A stretch of DNA of 64,000 bases from Paenibacillus vietnamensis (GTDB lineage: Bacteria > Bacillota > Bacilli > Paenibacillales > Paenibacillaceae), in the NCBI RefSeq assembly GCF_020169515.1, contig NZ_JAHMHW010000002.1, positions 558,001-622,000 of the forward strand, given 5' to 3'. Shown piece by piece: positions 8,301-18,040 of this stretch; position 1 is the first letter of the stretch; each line of letters starts with the position of its first letter. Below the pieces are notes generated by a model. The model saw only the letters and a list, made by a program, of their open reading frames with translations, did no database searches and was not told the DNA's origin. The position numbers were made by a program, and so were the translations under genes.

Positions 8301-8852
8301 CTATACTTTGAAAATTTTGCTGCGAAGTTCGTTCTTGATACGGAACCATTCTTCGGCTAACAATACGAAAGTCATTACTTCCTCATAACGTCCATTCTTC
8401 AAAATCTGCTTTCTTAAGCTTCCTTCTTCCCGGAATCCGAGCTTTCGATGAAAGGCAATGCTGGCAGTATTAAATACAAAAGCTTCACCGAAACATTTAC
8501 TCATCAGCAAATTTTCGAAGCAATGCTCCAAGCCTAGAAATCCCATGATTGAACCGCTTCCTCGAGGGGCCTGAGGCTCACCTACGTAAAAGCCCCAATG
8601 GCAGGATTGATTCAGAGGATCAAAACCTGTGAAATTTATGAACCCCATGCTTTGTCCATCAATCTCGAAAATGCTGCAATCGGATGCGCGGGTATGCTGA
8701 ATCGTCGCGTACCAAAGGCTATGCTCCTCCATCGTAATAAGTCTATCGGTATACATGTTCTCGCGAATACGATCGGAGTTACGCCATTTTAAAACAATGT
8801 CCAAATCCGATTCTTTCATAGGTCGCAGCAAATACGAACCATGGCCCGGCAT
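8301..8852 (-). CDS. pseH: UDP-4-amino-4,6-dideoxy-AltNAc N-acetyltransferase (GNAT)
   Basis: GNAT-fold acetyltransferase of 183 residues that uses acetyl-CoA to acetylate the 4-amino group made by PseC. It opens with YLLRPMKESDLDIVLKWRN, the characteristic PseH/RimJ start, continues with NFTGFDPLNQSCHWGFYVG and the acetyl-CoA loop PRGSGSIMG, and ends with HRKLGFREEGSLRKQ. The ATG overlaps the pseG stop by one base (TGATG), so the two are translationally coupled; a TTG one codon upstream is less likely. The equivalent gene in the Bacillus spore polysaccharide operon is spsD. Confidence 0.9.
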   Translation of the reverse strand: MPGHGSYLLRPMKESDLDIVLKWRNSDRIRENMYTDRLITMEEHSLWYATIQHTRASDCSIFEIDGQSMGFINFTGFDPLNQSCHWGFYVGEPQAPRGSGSIMGFLGLEHCFENLLMSKCFGEAFVFNTASIAFHRKLGFREEGSLRKQILKNGRYEEVMTFVLLAEEWFRIKNELRSKIFKV

Positions 8853-9895
8853 CAACGATCACCGCCTATTATGGCTTCCGCGGCAAGTCCAATTCTTAGC
8901 GTTGCATTCCCACCCATTATTTCAATCGAGCACTCGCGCATTCGTTCGAGTAAACTAACATCCTCAATCGATTGCCGTATAGCTTCTGCAAGCCGTTCAT
9001 CGTTCACTGTTTCATGCCATCCTAAATTAACTATAATTCCGGCTGCATGTGCCGCTTCAGCAACCCTCACTTGATTTTCAGCAACCGTGATCGTGATGGA
9101 AGGTAATTCCATAAAACATCGCTCCCAAGTCACATTCCCGACAGCTCCGATGGCCAAGTCTGCATTCGCCATTAAATCAGCCATATTCTCTACCTGACAG
9201 TGAAAAGCCACTTTTTGCATACTTTTGCATAGCAGCTTGATCTTATCCTTATTAGGATTGTTCTTACCGACGACAATATCAATATTAATTCCCTTAAGAT
9301 TGAGAAGCTTGATCGCGCTTAGTGCTTTCGCCGTCTCATTTGTTGCGTCAACCCCCCCAAAAAAAACAAATATTCTTTTAACTCCAGCATTTTTACGCGC
9401 CAACCTTTTTCGAGCTTCCCGAAACTCTGGACGAAGCAAGGCAAATTGAGGCCCAAGCAGCAGCCGGCATTTTTCAGGGACTAGCGACTGATACCTCTCT
9501 TCCGGGTTCGGGAATAAATTTTGATCGAGCAGTAAATCGCAATCATGAGCCCGATTCGCAAGGTCGTCTATTACTACTATTTTTTTTACAAATGGTCTTT
9601 GTACCTTTTCCCAGCTTGCATTCAGAGTGTAATGATCGACAATTAAACAATCTGCAGGTCTATCTAGTCCCTGTAAAATCGCTTCGCTGGCTAAAGCATC
9701 ATCCCCGTTCGCATGTATCCTGTATACCGGAAATCCATGCCTCTCAATCCATTCGCATAAATGCCCCGGAGACTCGCGGCAAATAAAAGACGTGTTTGCA
9801 CCCATAACGGACAGCTCCGAGGCAAGCGCCATGCAGCGGTAAACATGTCCCGTTCCGATTGCGATTGACGCATCCGTGCGTATGATCACATTCAT
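8852..9895 (-). CDS. pseG: UDP-2,4-diacetamido-2,4,6-trideoxy-beta-L-altropyranose hydrolase
   Basis: GT-B-fold hydrolase that removes UDP from the diacetamido sugar before condensation by PseI. Diagnostic are the N-terminal IRTDASIAIGTGHVYRCMAL with the catalytic GxGHxxR, the LIVDHYTL strand with its Asp-His, DDLANRAHDCDLLLDQN, and the MurG-like donor-site loop AIGAVGNVTWERCFM. 347 residues is the expected length. It starts 14 bases after the cytidylyltransferase stop and overlaps pseH. The Bacillus counterpart is spsG. Confidence 0.93.
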   Translation of the reverse strand: MNVIIRTDASIAIGTGHVYRCMALASELSVMGANTSFICRESPGHLCEWIERHGFPVYRIHANGDDALASEAILQGLDRPADCLIVDHYTLNASWEKVQRPFVKKIVVIDDLANRAHDCDLLLDQNLFPNPEERYQSLVPEKCRLLLGPQFALLRPEFREARKRLARKNAGVKRIFVFFGGVDATNETAKALSAIKLLNLKGINIDIVVGKNNPNKDKIKLLCKSMQKVAFHCQVENMADLMANADLAIGAVGNVTWERCFMELPSITITVAENQVRVAEAAHAAGIIVNLGWHETVNDERLAEAIRQSIEDVSLLERMRECSIEIMGGNATLRIGLAAEAIIGGDR

Positions 9896-9909
9896 TGGCA
9901 GTCATCCAT

Positions 9910-10647
9910 TCATTCTCCGAGTTTTTTTTGAAGCACATCCCGGTTAATCTCTATCCATTCGGGATTCGCTTTATGCAGATCGATCAAATCTTCCATTGTA
10001 AATAACGGACGATGGGGATATAAGTGCTCAATTAGGAGTTTGATTAGACTGAAATCCTCAAACGTATCGACTGTCCAGCGAAAATCATTAGCTTTATCTT
10101 TATAATCTACCGACGTAAGCCTAAATCGCTGCGGATTTTGATAAAAATAAGGAGTTACATGTTCCCGCTCCGACTCCGACTCTGCTTCATTATGAGCTTT
10201 GTACAGCGCTGCTTTTGTGAACACCTCTGTATCCATCCCGTGAGGATAACGGTTTATAAGTGTGTTAGATACATAATCGCAAGAGTCGGTACATTCCAAA
10301 AACCTTTCAATCACACGATCGATGACAACTGGATCAATAATCGGGCAATCAGCGGTCAATCTAACGATCACGTCTGCATTACACCAAACTGCGCAATCAT
10401 AATACCTGGTCAACACATCATCCTCAGGTCCACGATAACATTCCATACTCAATCGCTCACACAGATCGACGATCGGTGTATCGATTTCATTCCATGTTGT
10501 AGCAACTACTATCGAATTAAGCAGCTTGGATCTTGCTACTCTTTCAAGCTGATATTCGAGAAGCGGCTTTCCTAGTACAGTTTTTAACACTTTACCTGGA
10601 AGCCTGGTCGAGCCCATTCGCGCTTGAATAATCGCCGAAATCCGCAT
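9910..10647 (-). CDS. pseF: Cytidylyltransferase, PseF/SpsF type
   Basis: Predicted CMP-pseudaminic acid synthetase: activates the nonulosonic acid with CTP. The N-terminal nucleotide loop is IIQARMGSTRLPGKVL, the metal-site strand is VIVRLTADCPIIDP, and the late RWTVDTFEDFSLI is shared with the SpsF branch, which replaces the Helicobacter-type PseF in Firmicutes. 245 residues, no signal. It lies between pseC and pseG. A second SpsF-like gene at 21164 has lost or changed part of this loop, so this copy is the better candidate for the pathway. Confidence 0.85.
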   Translation of the reverse strand: MRISAIIQARMGSTRLPGKVLKTVLGKPLLEYQLERVARSKLLNSIVVATTWNEIDTPIVDLCERLSMECYRGPEDDVLTRYYDCAVWCNADVIVRLTADCPIIDPVVIDRVIERFLECTDSCDYVSNTLINRYPHGMDTEVFTKAALYKAHNEAESESEREHVTPYFYQNPQRFRLTSVDYKDKANDFRWTVDTFEDFSLIKLLIEHLYPHRPLFTMEDLIDLHKANPEWIEINRDVLQKKLGE

Positions 10648-10659
10648 CGCTATACTTCC

Positions 10660-11862
10660 TTATCCTTTGGAATAATAACTAATAACCTTCTGAACCGCTG
10701 AAATAACGTCTTCTACATCACCTTCGGTCATTGCCGGAAATAATGGCAATGTGATGATTGTCTCGTAAAGATGCTCCGATTCCGGACATAAACCTTTTGC
10801 GTATCCTAGCTTCTTGTAATAAGGGTGCCAATAAACCGGGAGGTAATGGACATTGACTCCAATGTTTTCTGCTTGAAAGGCTTCAAATATTTCCCTGCGA
10901 ACCGCACTCAAATGCTCTAATTTCAAACGTAGTATATACAGATGCCACCCGGACTCATTGCCTTTCTTTTGATGAGGTAATGTTACCTGCTTTATACTGC
11001 GGAATGCATCATTGTAAAGGTCAGCAATCTGACGGCGTCTAATGATAAACTTATCCAGCTTATTCATCTGGCTTAATCCCAGAGCGGCTTGTAATTCCGT
11101 CATTCTATAGTTGTAGCCAAGTTCTTGCATTTCGTAATACCATGGACCATGACGTTCAATTAACATTGCCGGATTACGTGTGATACCGTGAGTACGAAAC
11201 TGCTGCAGTTTTTCAAAATATTTATAATTGTTCGTTGCGATGACTCCGCCTTCGCCTGTAGTAATTGGTTTAACAGGATGAAAGCTAAACATCGTCATGT
11301 CGCTAACGGCACCGACCTTGCGCCCATTATATGATGCGCCGAGCGCATGTGCAGCGTCCTCGATAACAATGATTCCTTTATCTCGGGCCATTTGAATGAA
11401 GTCATCCAAATCTGCCGGCTGGCCGGTGAAATCAACCGGTATAATCGCTTTTGTCTTCTCAGTGATCAGCATTTCTACAGATTTAGGGTCTATATTATAG
11501 GTTACCGGATCAATATCCGCGAATACCGGAGTTCCACCCATGTATAAAACACAATTTGCACTGGCAGCGAATGTCATCGGTGTTGTGATTACTTCATCCC
11601 CTGCCTTGATTCCTGCAGCAAAACAGGCCGCATGAAGAGCTGCGGTACCATTTGAGAACGCAACCGCATATTTTGCACCTGTGTATTCAGCAATTGCTGA
11701 TTCGAATCGTTCAACAACCGGACCTGTTGTCAAAAAATCGCTCCGCAGCACTTGGATCACCGCTTCAATATCGGCATCATCCAGCAGCTGTTTACCATAG
11801 CTAAGATATTTAGAGCGCACAGGTTCTCCGCCATGAAGAGCGAGTATTGCTTTCTCTGTCAT
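10660..11862 (-). CDS. pseC: UDP-4-amino-4,6-dideoxy-AltNAc transaminase
   Basis: DegT/DnrJ/EryC1 PLP enzyme that aminates C4 of the 4-keto sugar made by PseB. The PLP lysine is K198 in SFHPVKPITTGEGG, the Asp contact is in VIEDAAHALGA, and the N-terminal LHGGEPVR and SDFLTTGPVVERFE are typical of PseC. 400 residues from the ATG at 11862, which has AGGGGAG 8 bases upstream; two in-frame TTG codons before it are not needed. Upstream is a short-chain reductase and then pseB, which makes its substrate. Confidence 0.92.
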   Translation of the reverse strand: MTEKAILALHGGEPVRSKYLSYGKQLLDDADIEAVIQVLRSDFLTTGPVVERFESAIAEYTGAKYAVAFSNGTAALHAACFAAGIKAGDEVITTPMTFAASANCVLYMGGTPVFADIDPVTYNIDPKSVEMLITEKTKAIIPVDFTGQPADLDDFIQMARDKGIIVIEDAAHALGASYNGRKVGAVSDMTMFSFHPVKPITTGEGGVIATNNYKYFEKLQQFRTHGITRNPAMLIERHGPWYYEMQELGYNYRMTELQAALGLSQMNKLDKFIIRRRQIADLYNDAFRSIKQVTLPHQKKGNESGWHLYILRLKLEHLSAVRREIFEAFQAENIGVNVHYLPVYWHPYYKKLGYAKGLCPESEHLYETIITLPLFPAMTEGDVEDVISAVQKVISYYSKG

Positions 11863-11876
11863 CAACAAAACTCCCC

Positions 11877-12827
11877 TTAGATCAAGTTAGTTGAACGAAT
11901 CCACTGTTCCGTTTTTAAAATACCTTCTTCCAATCCAACTTGGGGCTTCCATCCGAGCAGCCTCTCTGCTTTATCATAATTGCAAAGCAGCTTAGCAATT
12001 TCGCTTTGCGGATGAATATGTGGGATATGATGAATACGAGAGTCATCCTTAACAATCAGTTTAGCAAGATCATTAATGGAAATATCACGTCCAAGCCCTG
12101 CATTAACGATTTCACCATTTACCCGATCAGTGTATCCCGACCAAACGACAAATCGAGCACAGTCCTCTACATACAGCAAATCTCGGGTTTGAGTACCATC
12201 TCCATAAATATCAAGTGATTTCCCTTCCAGCTTACGCTTGATGAATATAGCGATAACACCTCCCTCTCCACCTGTTTTTTGAAAGGGGCCGTACGTATTG
12301 AATGGACGGATGACAACGACAGGCAGACCGTAGGAGTGATAATATGACAGCACCATATTTTCTGCAGCAATTTTAGCTCCAGAGTACGGCGATGCCGGCT
12401 TAATCGGGTCAGTTTCTATGATTCCTTTAGATGAGAGCGCACGATCATACACCATACATGTGCTCATGAAAACGAGCTTGACACCGTGCTTTCGGCATTG
12501 CTCTAATACAAAAAACGTACCAATAGTATCGTTTTCAAATGTTGTTAACGGATCATCAATGCTTTCCTGAACGTTGATGCTCGCCCCCAGATGGTAGCAT
12601 ATGTCAAAACTATTAATAAACAATTTATTTAACAAGACCGGCTCTTTAATATCACCAATTACAATTTCCATTAGATTATTATGCGACTCGAATTCTTTGA
12701 TATTTTCAAGTCGACCATTGGAAAGATTATCGAGCACCCAAACCTGATGGCCGTCATCCAATAGACGCTTTACCACCCATCGACCAATGAATCCCGCACC
12801 ACCAGTTACCAAGATCCTCAACTTCAT
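11877..12827 (-). CDS. NAD-dependent epimerase/dehydratase (extended SDR)
   Basis: Extended short-chain dehydrogenase/reductase of 316 residues. NAD loop VTGGAGFIGRWV, then LDNLSNG, catalytic SerThr region FMSTCMVYD, YxxxK in SPYSGAKIAAEN, and the substrate loop RPFNTYGPFQ. The overall pattern is that of sugar-nucleotide epimerases. In a locus with RfbF, RfbG and RfbH it could be a CDP-sugar epimerase (such as a tyvelose-type 2-epimerase), but a UDP-sugar 4-epimerase is equally possible from the sequence. It lies 14 bases before the pseC start and 8 bases after pseB, in the same operon. Confidence 0.8.
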   Translation of the reverse strand: MKLRILVTGGAGFIGRWVVKRLLDDGHQVWVLDNLSNGRLENIKEFESHNNLMEIVIGDIKEPVLLNKLFINSFDICYHLGASINVQESIDDPLTTFENDTIGTFFVLEQCRKHGVKLVFMSTCMVYDRALSSKGIIETDPIKPASPYSGAKIAAENMVLSYYHSYGLPVVVIRPFNTYGPFQKTGGEGGVIAIFIKRKLEGKSLDIYGDGTQTRDLLYVEDCARFVVWSGYTDRVNGEIVNAGLGRDISINDLAKLIVKDDSRIHHIPHIHPQSEIAKLLCNYDKAERLLGWKPQVGLEEGILKTEQWIRSTNLI

Positions 12828-12835
12828 TCACCCTT

Positions 12836-13843
12836 TCATTCAAACAAATTTGTTTCTAGTATCAGACGGCGTGTTTCCTCTATAGAAATTGGCTGCTGAT
12901 TGTGAGAACTATAGGTTCCATAAGCAGCCTTAATAGCATGCGGATAATGATGTCGCTTGACGAAATTCGAAGGAATAACATACATATCGGGCATTTCCCA
13001 TGCCCAACGGGATTCTTCTTCTGTCATGAGTTCTTCAAACATTTTCTCTCCAGGCCTAATACCAATTGTTTCGACCTGCATGGTCTCCGGCTTTGTCCCC
13101 AATCTTTTACAAGTCTCTTCTATTACAATTGTAGCTAAATCTTTCAAATTGATGACCGGCATCTTCAATACAAAAACCTCACCGCCTTTTGACTGTTGAA
13201 GGGCTTTAATCGTTAAAACAGTTGCTTGTTGTAATGTCATCATAAAACGGCTCATAGTAGGATCAGTCAGCGTTATTTTATTGGCTCTCTTGATTTGTTT
13301 GATGAAAAGCGGAATAACGGAACCCCTCGAGCCGATTACGTTACCGAATCTTACTATTGCGAATGTTGTCTTGCTCATTCCTTTGCTAAATTCAGCTGCC
13401 GCCACTAATCGTTCTGATGTTAGTTTTGTTGCCCCATAAGTGTTAGTCGGAGATATTGCTTTATCGGTACTTGTAAAAACAACCTTTTTTACTTTCCTAG
13501 CGATTGCTGCTTTGATTACATTATTCGTGCCAATAATATTAGTCAGCACTGCCTCGTATGGATTATATTCACACGCAGGCACATGCTTCATTGCAGCGAC
13601 GTGAAATACATAGTCAATCTCTTGCATTGCGCTGCTTACTCTTTCATAATCCCTTACGTCCCCTATAAGAAAACGAACATTGAGCAGATTTCCTAACTCA
13701 TTTGCCAATTCAAATTGCTTGTACTCATCCCTGCTGAATATACGAACGACCTTGGGCTGTTGTAATAAAAGATGCTTTAACAAGCTGCGGCCAATAGTAC
13801 CCGTACCGCCAATAATTAATATTTTTTTATCTTTAAAAAACAT
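12836..13843 (-). CDS. pseB: UDP-GlcNAc 4,6-dehydratase (PseB-like, polysaccharide biosynthesis SDR)
   Basis: First enzyme of the pseudaminic acid route: removes water from UDP-GlcNAc with C5 inversion. 335 residues from the ATG at 13843, which has AAGGAAG upstream; the frame is open for 34 more codons but these overlap the next gene and carry no family similarity. Seen are the NADP loop IIGGTGTIGRSLL, FSRDEYKQFEL, VFHVAAMKHVPACE, and TSTDKAISPTNTYGATK, where the usual Ser of the SDR triad is Thr-Asp as in PseB and FlaA1. RFGNVIGSRGSVIPLF follows. A retaining FlaA1/CapD-type activity cannot be excluded, but the complete pse set around it favours PseB. Confidence 0.85.
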   Translation of the reverse strand: MFFKDKKILIIGGTGTIGRSLLKHLLLQQPKVVRIFSRDEYKQFELANELGNLLNVRFLIGDVRDYERVSSAMQEIDYVFHVAAMKHVPACEYNPYEAVLTNIIGTNNVIKAAIARKVKKVVFTSTDKAISPTNTYGATKLTSERLVAAAEFSKGMSKTTFAIVRFGNVIGSRGSVIPLFIKQIKRANKITLTDPTMSRFMMTLQQATVLTIKALQQSKGGEVFVLKMPVINLKDLATIVIEETCKRLGTKPETMQVETIGIRPGEKMFEELMTEEESRWAWEMPDMYVIPSNFVKRHHYPHAIKAAYGTYSSHNQQPISIEETRRLILETNLFE

Positions 13844-13896
13844 TTGGCATTCTTCCTTTAAATCAAATATAGATAATATTGTATGCCAGTAATTTG

Positions 13897-14817
13897 TCAT
13901 TGGAACGGCTGAATATGATTTATTGCTATTTTTCTGGATAAACATTCCAAGTGACTCTCAACAGTCCCTGCCGGCTGGTACAAATCATTCATGTACAAAC
14001 TATGAAATATAAATTCATTTTCATGATTAGTCGCATCAGGGATTACAAGACGAATTTTTTTTTGATAGCTTTTGTAGAAGATCGATTGTACAAGCTCAGC
14101 AACATTCCTGATTGTCATCGTATCTGGTCCGAGAACATGTATTAGAGGGAATTCTATCATTCGAGGAAAAGCGAGATTGATTACTTGGCAAATGTCTAAA
14201 ATAGATATAAAATTTCTTTTTTGCAGACCGGACGTTTCAAGCACAATTTCCCCAGTTAAAAAAGCCTGTTTACAGAAAGAGAAGGGAACAAGATTCCAAC
14301 GGCTGAATGTGGACATATCTTTTGGCATTCCGATAAAGGAACTGGGGCGTATGACCATCCCCTTAATTTTCCCCTGCCTCATATACATGCGAACATACTC
14401 TTCGGCATGTAAATTGCTTATTCCATAGTCATCCATTGGGGCTGGTGACGACAATTCATTCATGTAACCTTCAAATTGGCCAAATACATTAATAGTAGAT
14501 AAATATACAAAATGCTCGATCTGATTGCCTACGCAGAAATCTAATGCCGCTTTGGTTCCAACAATATTACAAGAAATACTATTGTATGGGTCAGCTATAC
14601 AGCTTTCTTTGTTTGCGGATGCCGCATGAATAAACAAATCCACCTTCTCTGTTATACGCATTTTGGATATCGATTCAGGTTCGTCTAGATCAAAAATGAT
14701 ATCAGCTTTTTTATGACGGCTTGCCTTCAGCACCTTCCACCCATGTGAAGCAAAAAACTCACATGCAATCGTTCCAAAATAGCCTGAGGCGCCTGAGATC
14801 ATGACGGTCTTAGTCAT
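13897..14817 (-). CDS. Extended SDR, sugar-nucleotide reductase-like, with the catalytic Lys replaced by Asn
   Basis: 306 residues. The nucleotide loop is ISGASGYFGTIA, the Ser strand is VYLSTINVFGQ, and the position of YxxxK reads DYGISNLHAEEY: Tyr is kept but Lys is Asn (codon AAT, confirmed in the DNA). RPSSFIG and the C-terminal GPDTMTIRNVAELV are otherwise normal. Its place directly after rfbG, rfbF and rfbH is that of the reductase (abequose or paratose synthase) that finishes CDP-3,6-dideoxyhexoses. The Asn may lower or alter activity, or the enzyme may use another proton relay. It sits 53 bases before pseB on the same strand. Confidence 0.75.
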   Translation of the reverse strand: MTKTVMISGASGYFGTIACEFFASHGWKVLKASRHKKADIIFDLDEPESISKMRITEKVDLFIHAASANKESCIADPYNSISCNIVGTKAALDFCVGNQIEHFVYLSTINVFGQFEGYMNELSSPAPMDDYGISNLHAEEYVRMYMRQGKIKGMVIRPSSFIGMPKDMSTFSRWNLVPFSFCKQAFLTGEIVLETSGLQKRNFISILDICQVINLAFPRMIEFPLIHVLGPDTMTIRNVAELVQSIFYKSYQKKIRLVIPDATNHENEFIFHSLYMNDLYQPAGTVESHLECLSRKIAINHIQPFQ

Positions 14818-15912
14818 TTATTTGCACAGATCCGTTTCTTCATAATATCTAATTTGCTTTAGACAGATTTCTTTCACGTCTTCATTAGACATATATCCTT
14901 GAATCCATTCCACGATAAGATCGATAGACTTATTCAGCCGCCATTTTGGTTGCCAATTTAAATATGTCTTTGCTTTAGAACAATCAAGCTTTAGCAGCTT
15001 TGCTTCATGAGGCTGCCTATCCCTGCTGCCGGATATTTCAAAGCTGCCATTTAAACGGTTCATTAGCTCTTCTACTACCCATTCAACCGATTTAATATCC
15101 TGATCATCAGGACCAAAATTCCAGCTTTGGGCATACTCAGGACCATTTTCATACAAACTCTGAGCTAATAACAGATACCCGTATAGAGGCTCCAAAACAT
15201 GCTGCCACGGTCTGATTGCGTTTGGATTTCTTACAATTATTTTTTCACCCTTTTCATAAGCTCTGATACAATCGGGAACAAGCCGCTCAGAAGCCCAATC
15301 TCCGCCGCCAATGACATTTCCTGCTCTAGCGGAAGCGAGGCCAACGCCATGCATTTGATATTCCGCCGGATTAAAGAAAGATTTCCGGTACGCTGACGTT
15401 ACCATTTCCGAACACGCTTTACTGTTGGAATACGGGTCGTAACCCCCAAGCGGGTCATTTTCACGGTACCCCCATTGCCATTCCATATTTTCGTAGCTTT
15501 TATCCGATGTTACATTCACGATTGCTTTAGTCTTTAATCCTAATTGAACCGCATGTCTAACCGCTTCCAGTAAATAAACCGTCCCTAGTACATTTACTTC
15601 ATACGTTTCAACCGGATATTGATAGGATTCTCTTACTAGCGGCTGAGCCGCCATATGAATGACAATATCCGGATTGGAAGCTATTATGGCTTGTTGAAGC
15701 ATTTCGCGGTCCCTAATATCCCCTATAATGGATTTCATGGATAGGCTTAGCCTACAAAGCTCAAATAAACTTGGGGAAGAAACAGGATTTAACGCATAGC
15801 CCGTTACCTCCGCACCCAAAGCCTGCAGCCACATACAGAGCCAAGCTCCTTTAAAGCCGGTATGGCCCGTTACAAAAACCTTTTTATCCTTCCAGAAAAC
15901 AGAGTCGATCAA
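14818..15912 (-). CDS. rfbG: CDP-glucose 4,6-dehydratase
   Basis: Makes CDP-4-keto-6-deoxyglucose from CDP-glucose. NAD loop VTGHTGFKGAWL with the family's characteristic TGFKG, then HMAAQPLVRESYQYP, the SDR triad region NVTSDKSYENMEWQWGYRE, YSNSKACSE with YxxxK, and ARAGNVIGGGDWA and RPWQHVLEP, all hallmarks of RfbG. 364 residues. The start is a TTG at 15912 with a strong GGGGGGAGGA ribosome site 4-6 bases upstream. It abuts the next SDR gene with no gap and follows rfbF by 27 bases. Confidence 0.93.
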   Translation of the reverse strand: MIDSVFWKDKKVFVTGHTGFKGAWLCMWLQALGAEVTGYALNPVSSPSLFELCRLSLSMKSIIGDIRDREMLQQAIIASNPDIVIHMAAQPLVRESYQYPVETYEVNVLGTVYLLEAVRHAVQLGLKTKAIVNVTSDKSYENMEWQWGYRENDPLGGYDPYSNSKACSEMVTSAYRKSFFNPAEYQMHGVGLASARAGNVIGGGDWASERLVPDCIRAYEKGEKIIVRNPNAIRPWQHVLEPLYGYLLLAQSLYENGPEYAQSWNFGPDDQDIKSVEWVVEELMNRLNGSFEISGSRDRQPHEAKLLKLDCSKAKTYLNWQPKWRLNKSIDLIVEWIQGYMSNEDVKEICLKQIRYYEETDLCK

Positions 15913-15939
15913 TTATCCTCCCCCCTTTAGAAGCTTTCG

Positions 15940-16716
15940 TTATGACCATATTTTCCAAGGCGCCCGACCCGATTTCCATAATTGTTCCAAATAATTTTTG
16001 TCCCGCAATGTATCCATAGGATGCCAAAAATTTGTATGCTTGTATGCCATTAGCTGCGATTGCCTAGCTATTTCCTCCAGTGGCTCTTTCTCAAAAACAA
16101 TATGATCGTCTGATATATAATTGAATACCTCAGGCTGCAAAACGAAAAAACCGGCATTCACCCATCCGCCGTCACCTTTAATCTTCTCTGCAAATCTCTC
16201 GACACAGTTTTCCGAAGTTAGATTTAAGGCACCAAATCTTCCGCTTGGCTGGGTAGCTGTAACGGTAGCAAGCTTGCCGTGTGATTGATGATATTCGACA
16301 AGCTGACGGATATCAATATCACCGACTCCATCCCCGTATGTCATCATGAATGGTTCGTTTCCAACATACTTTTGGATCCGCTTCAGCCTTCCGCCCGTCA
16401 TGGAATCCTTGCCTGTATCTGCAAGTGTTACCGACCACGGTTCCGTCGAATGGTTATGAATGATCATTTCATTTCCATTTGTAAAGTTAAACGTAACATC
16501 AGAATTGTATAGGAAATAATTAGAAAAATACTCTTTAATGATTTCCCCTTTGTAGCCTAGGCAAATAATAAATTCGTTGTATCCATAAAAAGAGTAAATC
16601 TTCATTATATTCCAAATAATCGGGTACTCACCTATTTTTATCATTGGTTTTGGCTTCAGATCCGTTTCTTCACTAATCCGAGTGCCTAATCCGCCCGCTA
16701 AAATGACAACTTTCAT
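15940..16716 (-). CDS. rfbF: Glucose-1-phosphate cytidylyltransferase
   Basis: Makes CDP-glucose from glucose 1-phosphate and CTP, the entry step of CDP-dideoxyhexose synthesis. The nucleotide loop is [20 protein letters not shown], with [11 protein letters not shown], the RfbF-specific [14 protein letters not shown], the metal site [10 protein letters not shown], and [11 protein letters not shown] near the end. 258 residues is the normal length. Its start overlaps the rfbH stop by four bases (ATGA), so translation is coupled. Confidence 0.95.
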   Translation of the reverse strand: MKVVILAGGLGTRISEETDLKPKPMIKIGEYPIIWNIMKIYSFYGYNEFIICLGYKGEIIKEYFSNYFLYNSDVTFNFTNGNEMIIHNHSTEPWSVTLADTGKDSMTGGRLKRIQKYVGNEPFMMTYGDGVGDIDIRQLVEYHQSHGKLATVTATQPSGRFGALNLTSENCVERFAEKIKGDGGWVNAGFFVLQPEVFNYISDDHIVFEKEPLEEIARQSQLMAYKHTNFWHPMDTLRDKNYLEQLWKSGRAPWKIWS

Positions 16717-18011
16717 GAAGGTCTCCTCTTTTCATAAGCTTCATAAAGCTTTTCCACCATATAATTGAGCATTTCGTCACTAATACCGGGATGAACGCCC
16801 AACCAGAACGTCCGCTCCATTATCGTATCCGTGTTTGTTAACTGACCGACGATACGATGAGGGATATTTTTATAAGCAGGCTGTCTTAATAGATTCCCTG
16901 CAAAAAGCAGGCGCGTTCCGATAAAGTTTTGCTCCAAATATTGTACGAGTTGATTTCGGGTTAAAGGCGATTCTGATCGAAGGGTAATGGGAAATCCAAA
17001 AGGGCTAGGCTCGCTATTAGGTGTTTCCTTCGGTAAAATCAGCATATCCTGAAGCTCTGCGAGTCCTTCTCGCAGTGCTTGATAATTTTCCCTTCGTTTT
17101 GAGATAAAGCCTTGTAATTTCTTCAACTGGGACACTCCGATGGCAGCCTGCATATCTGAAACTTTTAAATTATAACCGATATGGCTATACGTATATTTAT
17201 GATCATAGCCTGAAGGCAGATCGCCTAGATTCCAAGAAAATCTCTTTCCGCAAGTATTGTCTTTCCCAGGATCGCACCAGCAATCGCGGCCCCAATCCCG
17301 GAATGACTCCACAATTTTTTTAAGCTTGGCATTGGAAGTCAGTACGGCTCCCCCTTCGCCCATCGTAATATGATGAGCCGGATAGAAGCTGACGGTCGCC
17401 AAGTCGCCAAAGGTCCCAACCTTTTTCCCTGCATATTCTGCACCAACCGCATCGCATGTATCTTCAATCAGCCATAGCTGATATTTGTCTGCAATCCGCT
17501 TTACAGTTGACAAATCAAACGGATTTCCGAGCGTATGTGCGACCATAATCGCCTTTGTGCGGGGACTGATCGCAGCTTCCAGCTGTGTGGTATCTATATT
17601 GTAAGTCGGGATGTCAACATCCAGAAAAACCGGAATCAGCTGATTCTGAAGAATGGGATTTACCGTCGTTGGGAAACCGGCCGCAACCGTAATCACTTCA
17701 TCGCCGGGCTTCAGCCTGCGTTCCCCTAATGTTTCTGATGTCAATGCCGTCAGGGCAAGCAAATTAGCGCTTGATCCGGAATTAGTTAAAAGTGAATACT
17801 TACAGTCCATGGCTTGTGCAAATTCCTTCTCGAAGCGCCCGGCAAACCTTCCTGCCGTCAACCAAAAATCAAGCGATGAATCTACCAGATGCAGCAGATC
17901 CTCAGCATCAAACGTTTTTCCGCTGACCGGAATATAATCTATCCCGGGAACAAAATCTTTTTTTACCCATTTTTTTTCATAAAATTGCTCGGTTAATTTT
18001 AAAATTTGCAT
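16713..18011 (-). CDS. rfbH: CDP-4-keto-6-deoxyglucose 3-dehydrase (E1, PMP and [2Fe-2S])
   Basis: Removes the 3-hydroxyl from CDP-4-keto-6-deoxyglucose using pyridoxamine phosphate and an iron-sulfur cluster. In [14 protein letters not shown] the PLP lysine of ordinary aminotransferases is a histidine (H213), the mark of this dehydrase. The four cluster cysteines are present: EDTCDAVG, then [12 protein letters not shown] with the C-x-C-x7-C spacing. 432 residues. Known E1 enzymes need a ferredoxin-type reductase E3 (RfbI/AscD); none is encoded in this window, so a partner must lie elsewhere. Confidence 0.95.
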   Translation of the reverse strand: MQILKLTEQFYEKKWVKKDFVPGIDYIPVSGKTFDAEDLLHLVDSSLDFWLTAGRFAGRFEKEFAQAMDCKYSLLTNSGSSANLLALTALTSETLGERRLKPGDEVITVAAGFPTTVNPILQNQLIPVFLDVDIPTYNIDTTQLEAAISPRTKAIMVAHTLGNPFDLSTVKRIADKYQLWLIEDTCDAVGAEYAGKKVGTFGDLATVSFYPAHHITMGEGGAVLTSNAKLKKIVESFRDWGRDCWCDPGKDNTCGKRFSWNLGDLPSGYDHKYTYSHIGYNLKVSDMQAAIGVSQLKKLQGFISKRRENYQALREGLAELQDMLILPKETPNSEPSPFGFPITLRSESPLTRNQLVQYLEQNFIGTRLLFAGNLLRQPAYKNIPHRIVGQLTNTDTIMERTFWLGVHPGISDEMLNYMVEKLYEAYEKRRPS

Positions 18012-18040
18012 TCGAAGCTCATTGTGTGATAAATCGATTG

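Noticed and set aside
9592..9938. Small frames on both strands near the pseG start
   Set aside because: They overlap the conserved N-terminus of pseG and have no independent support.
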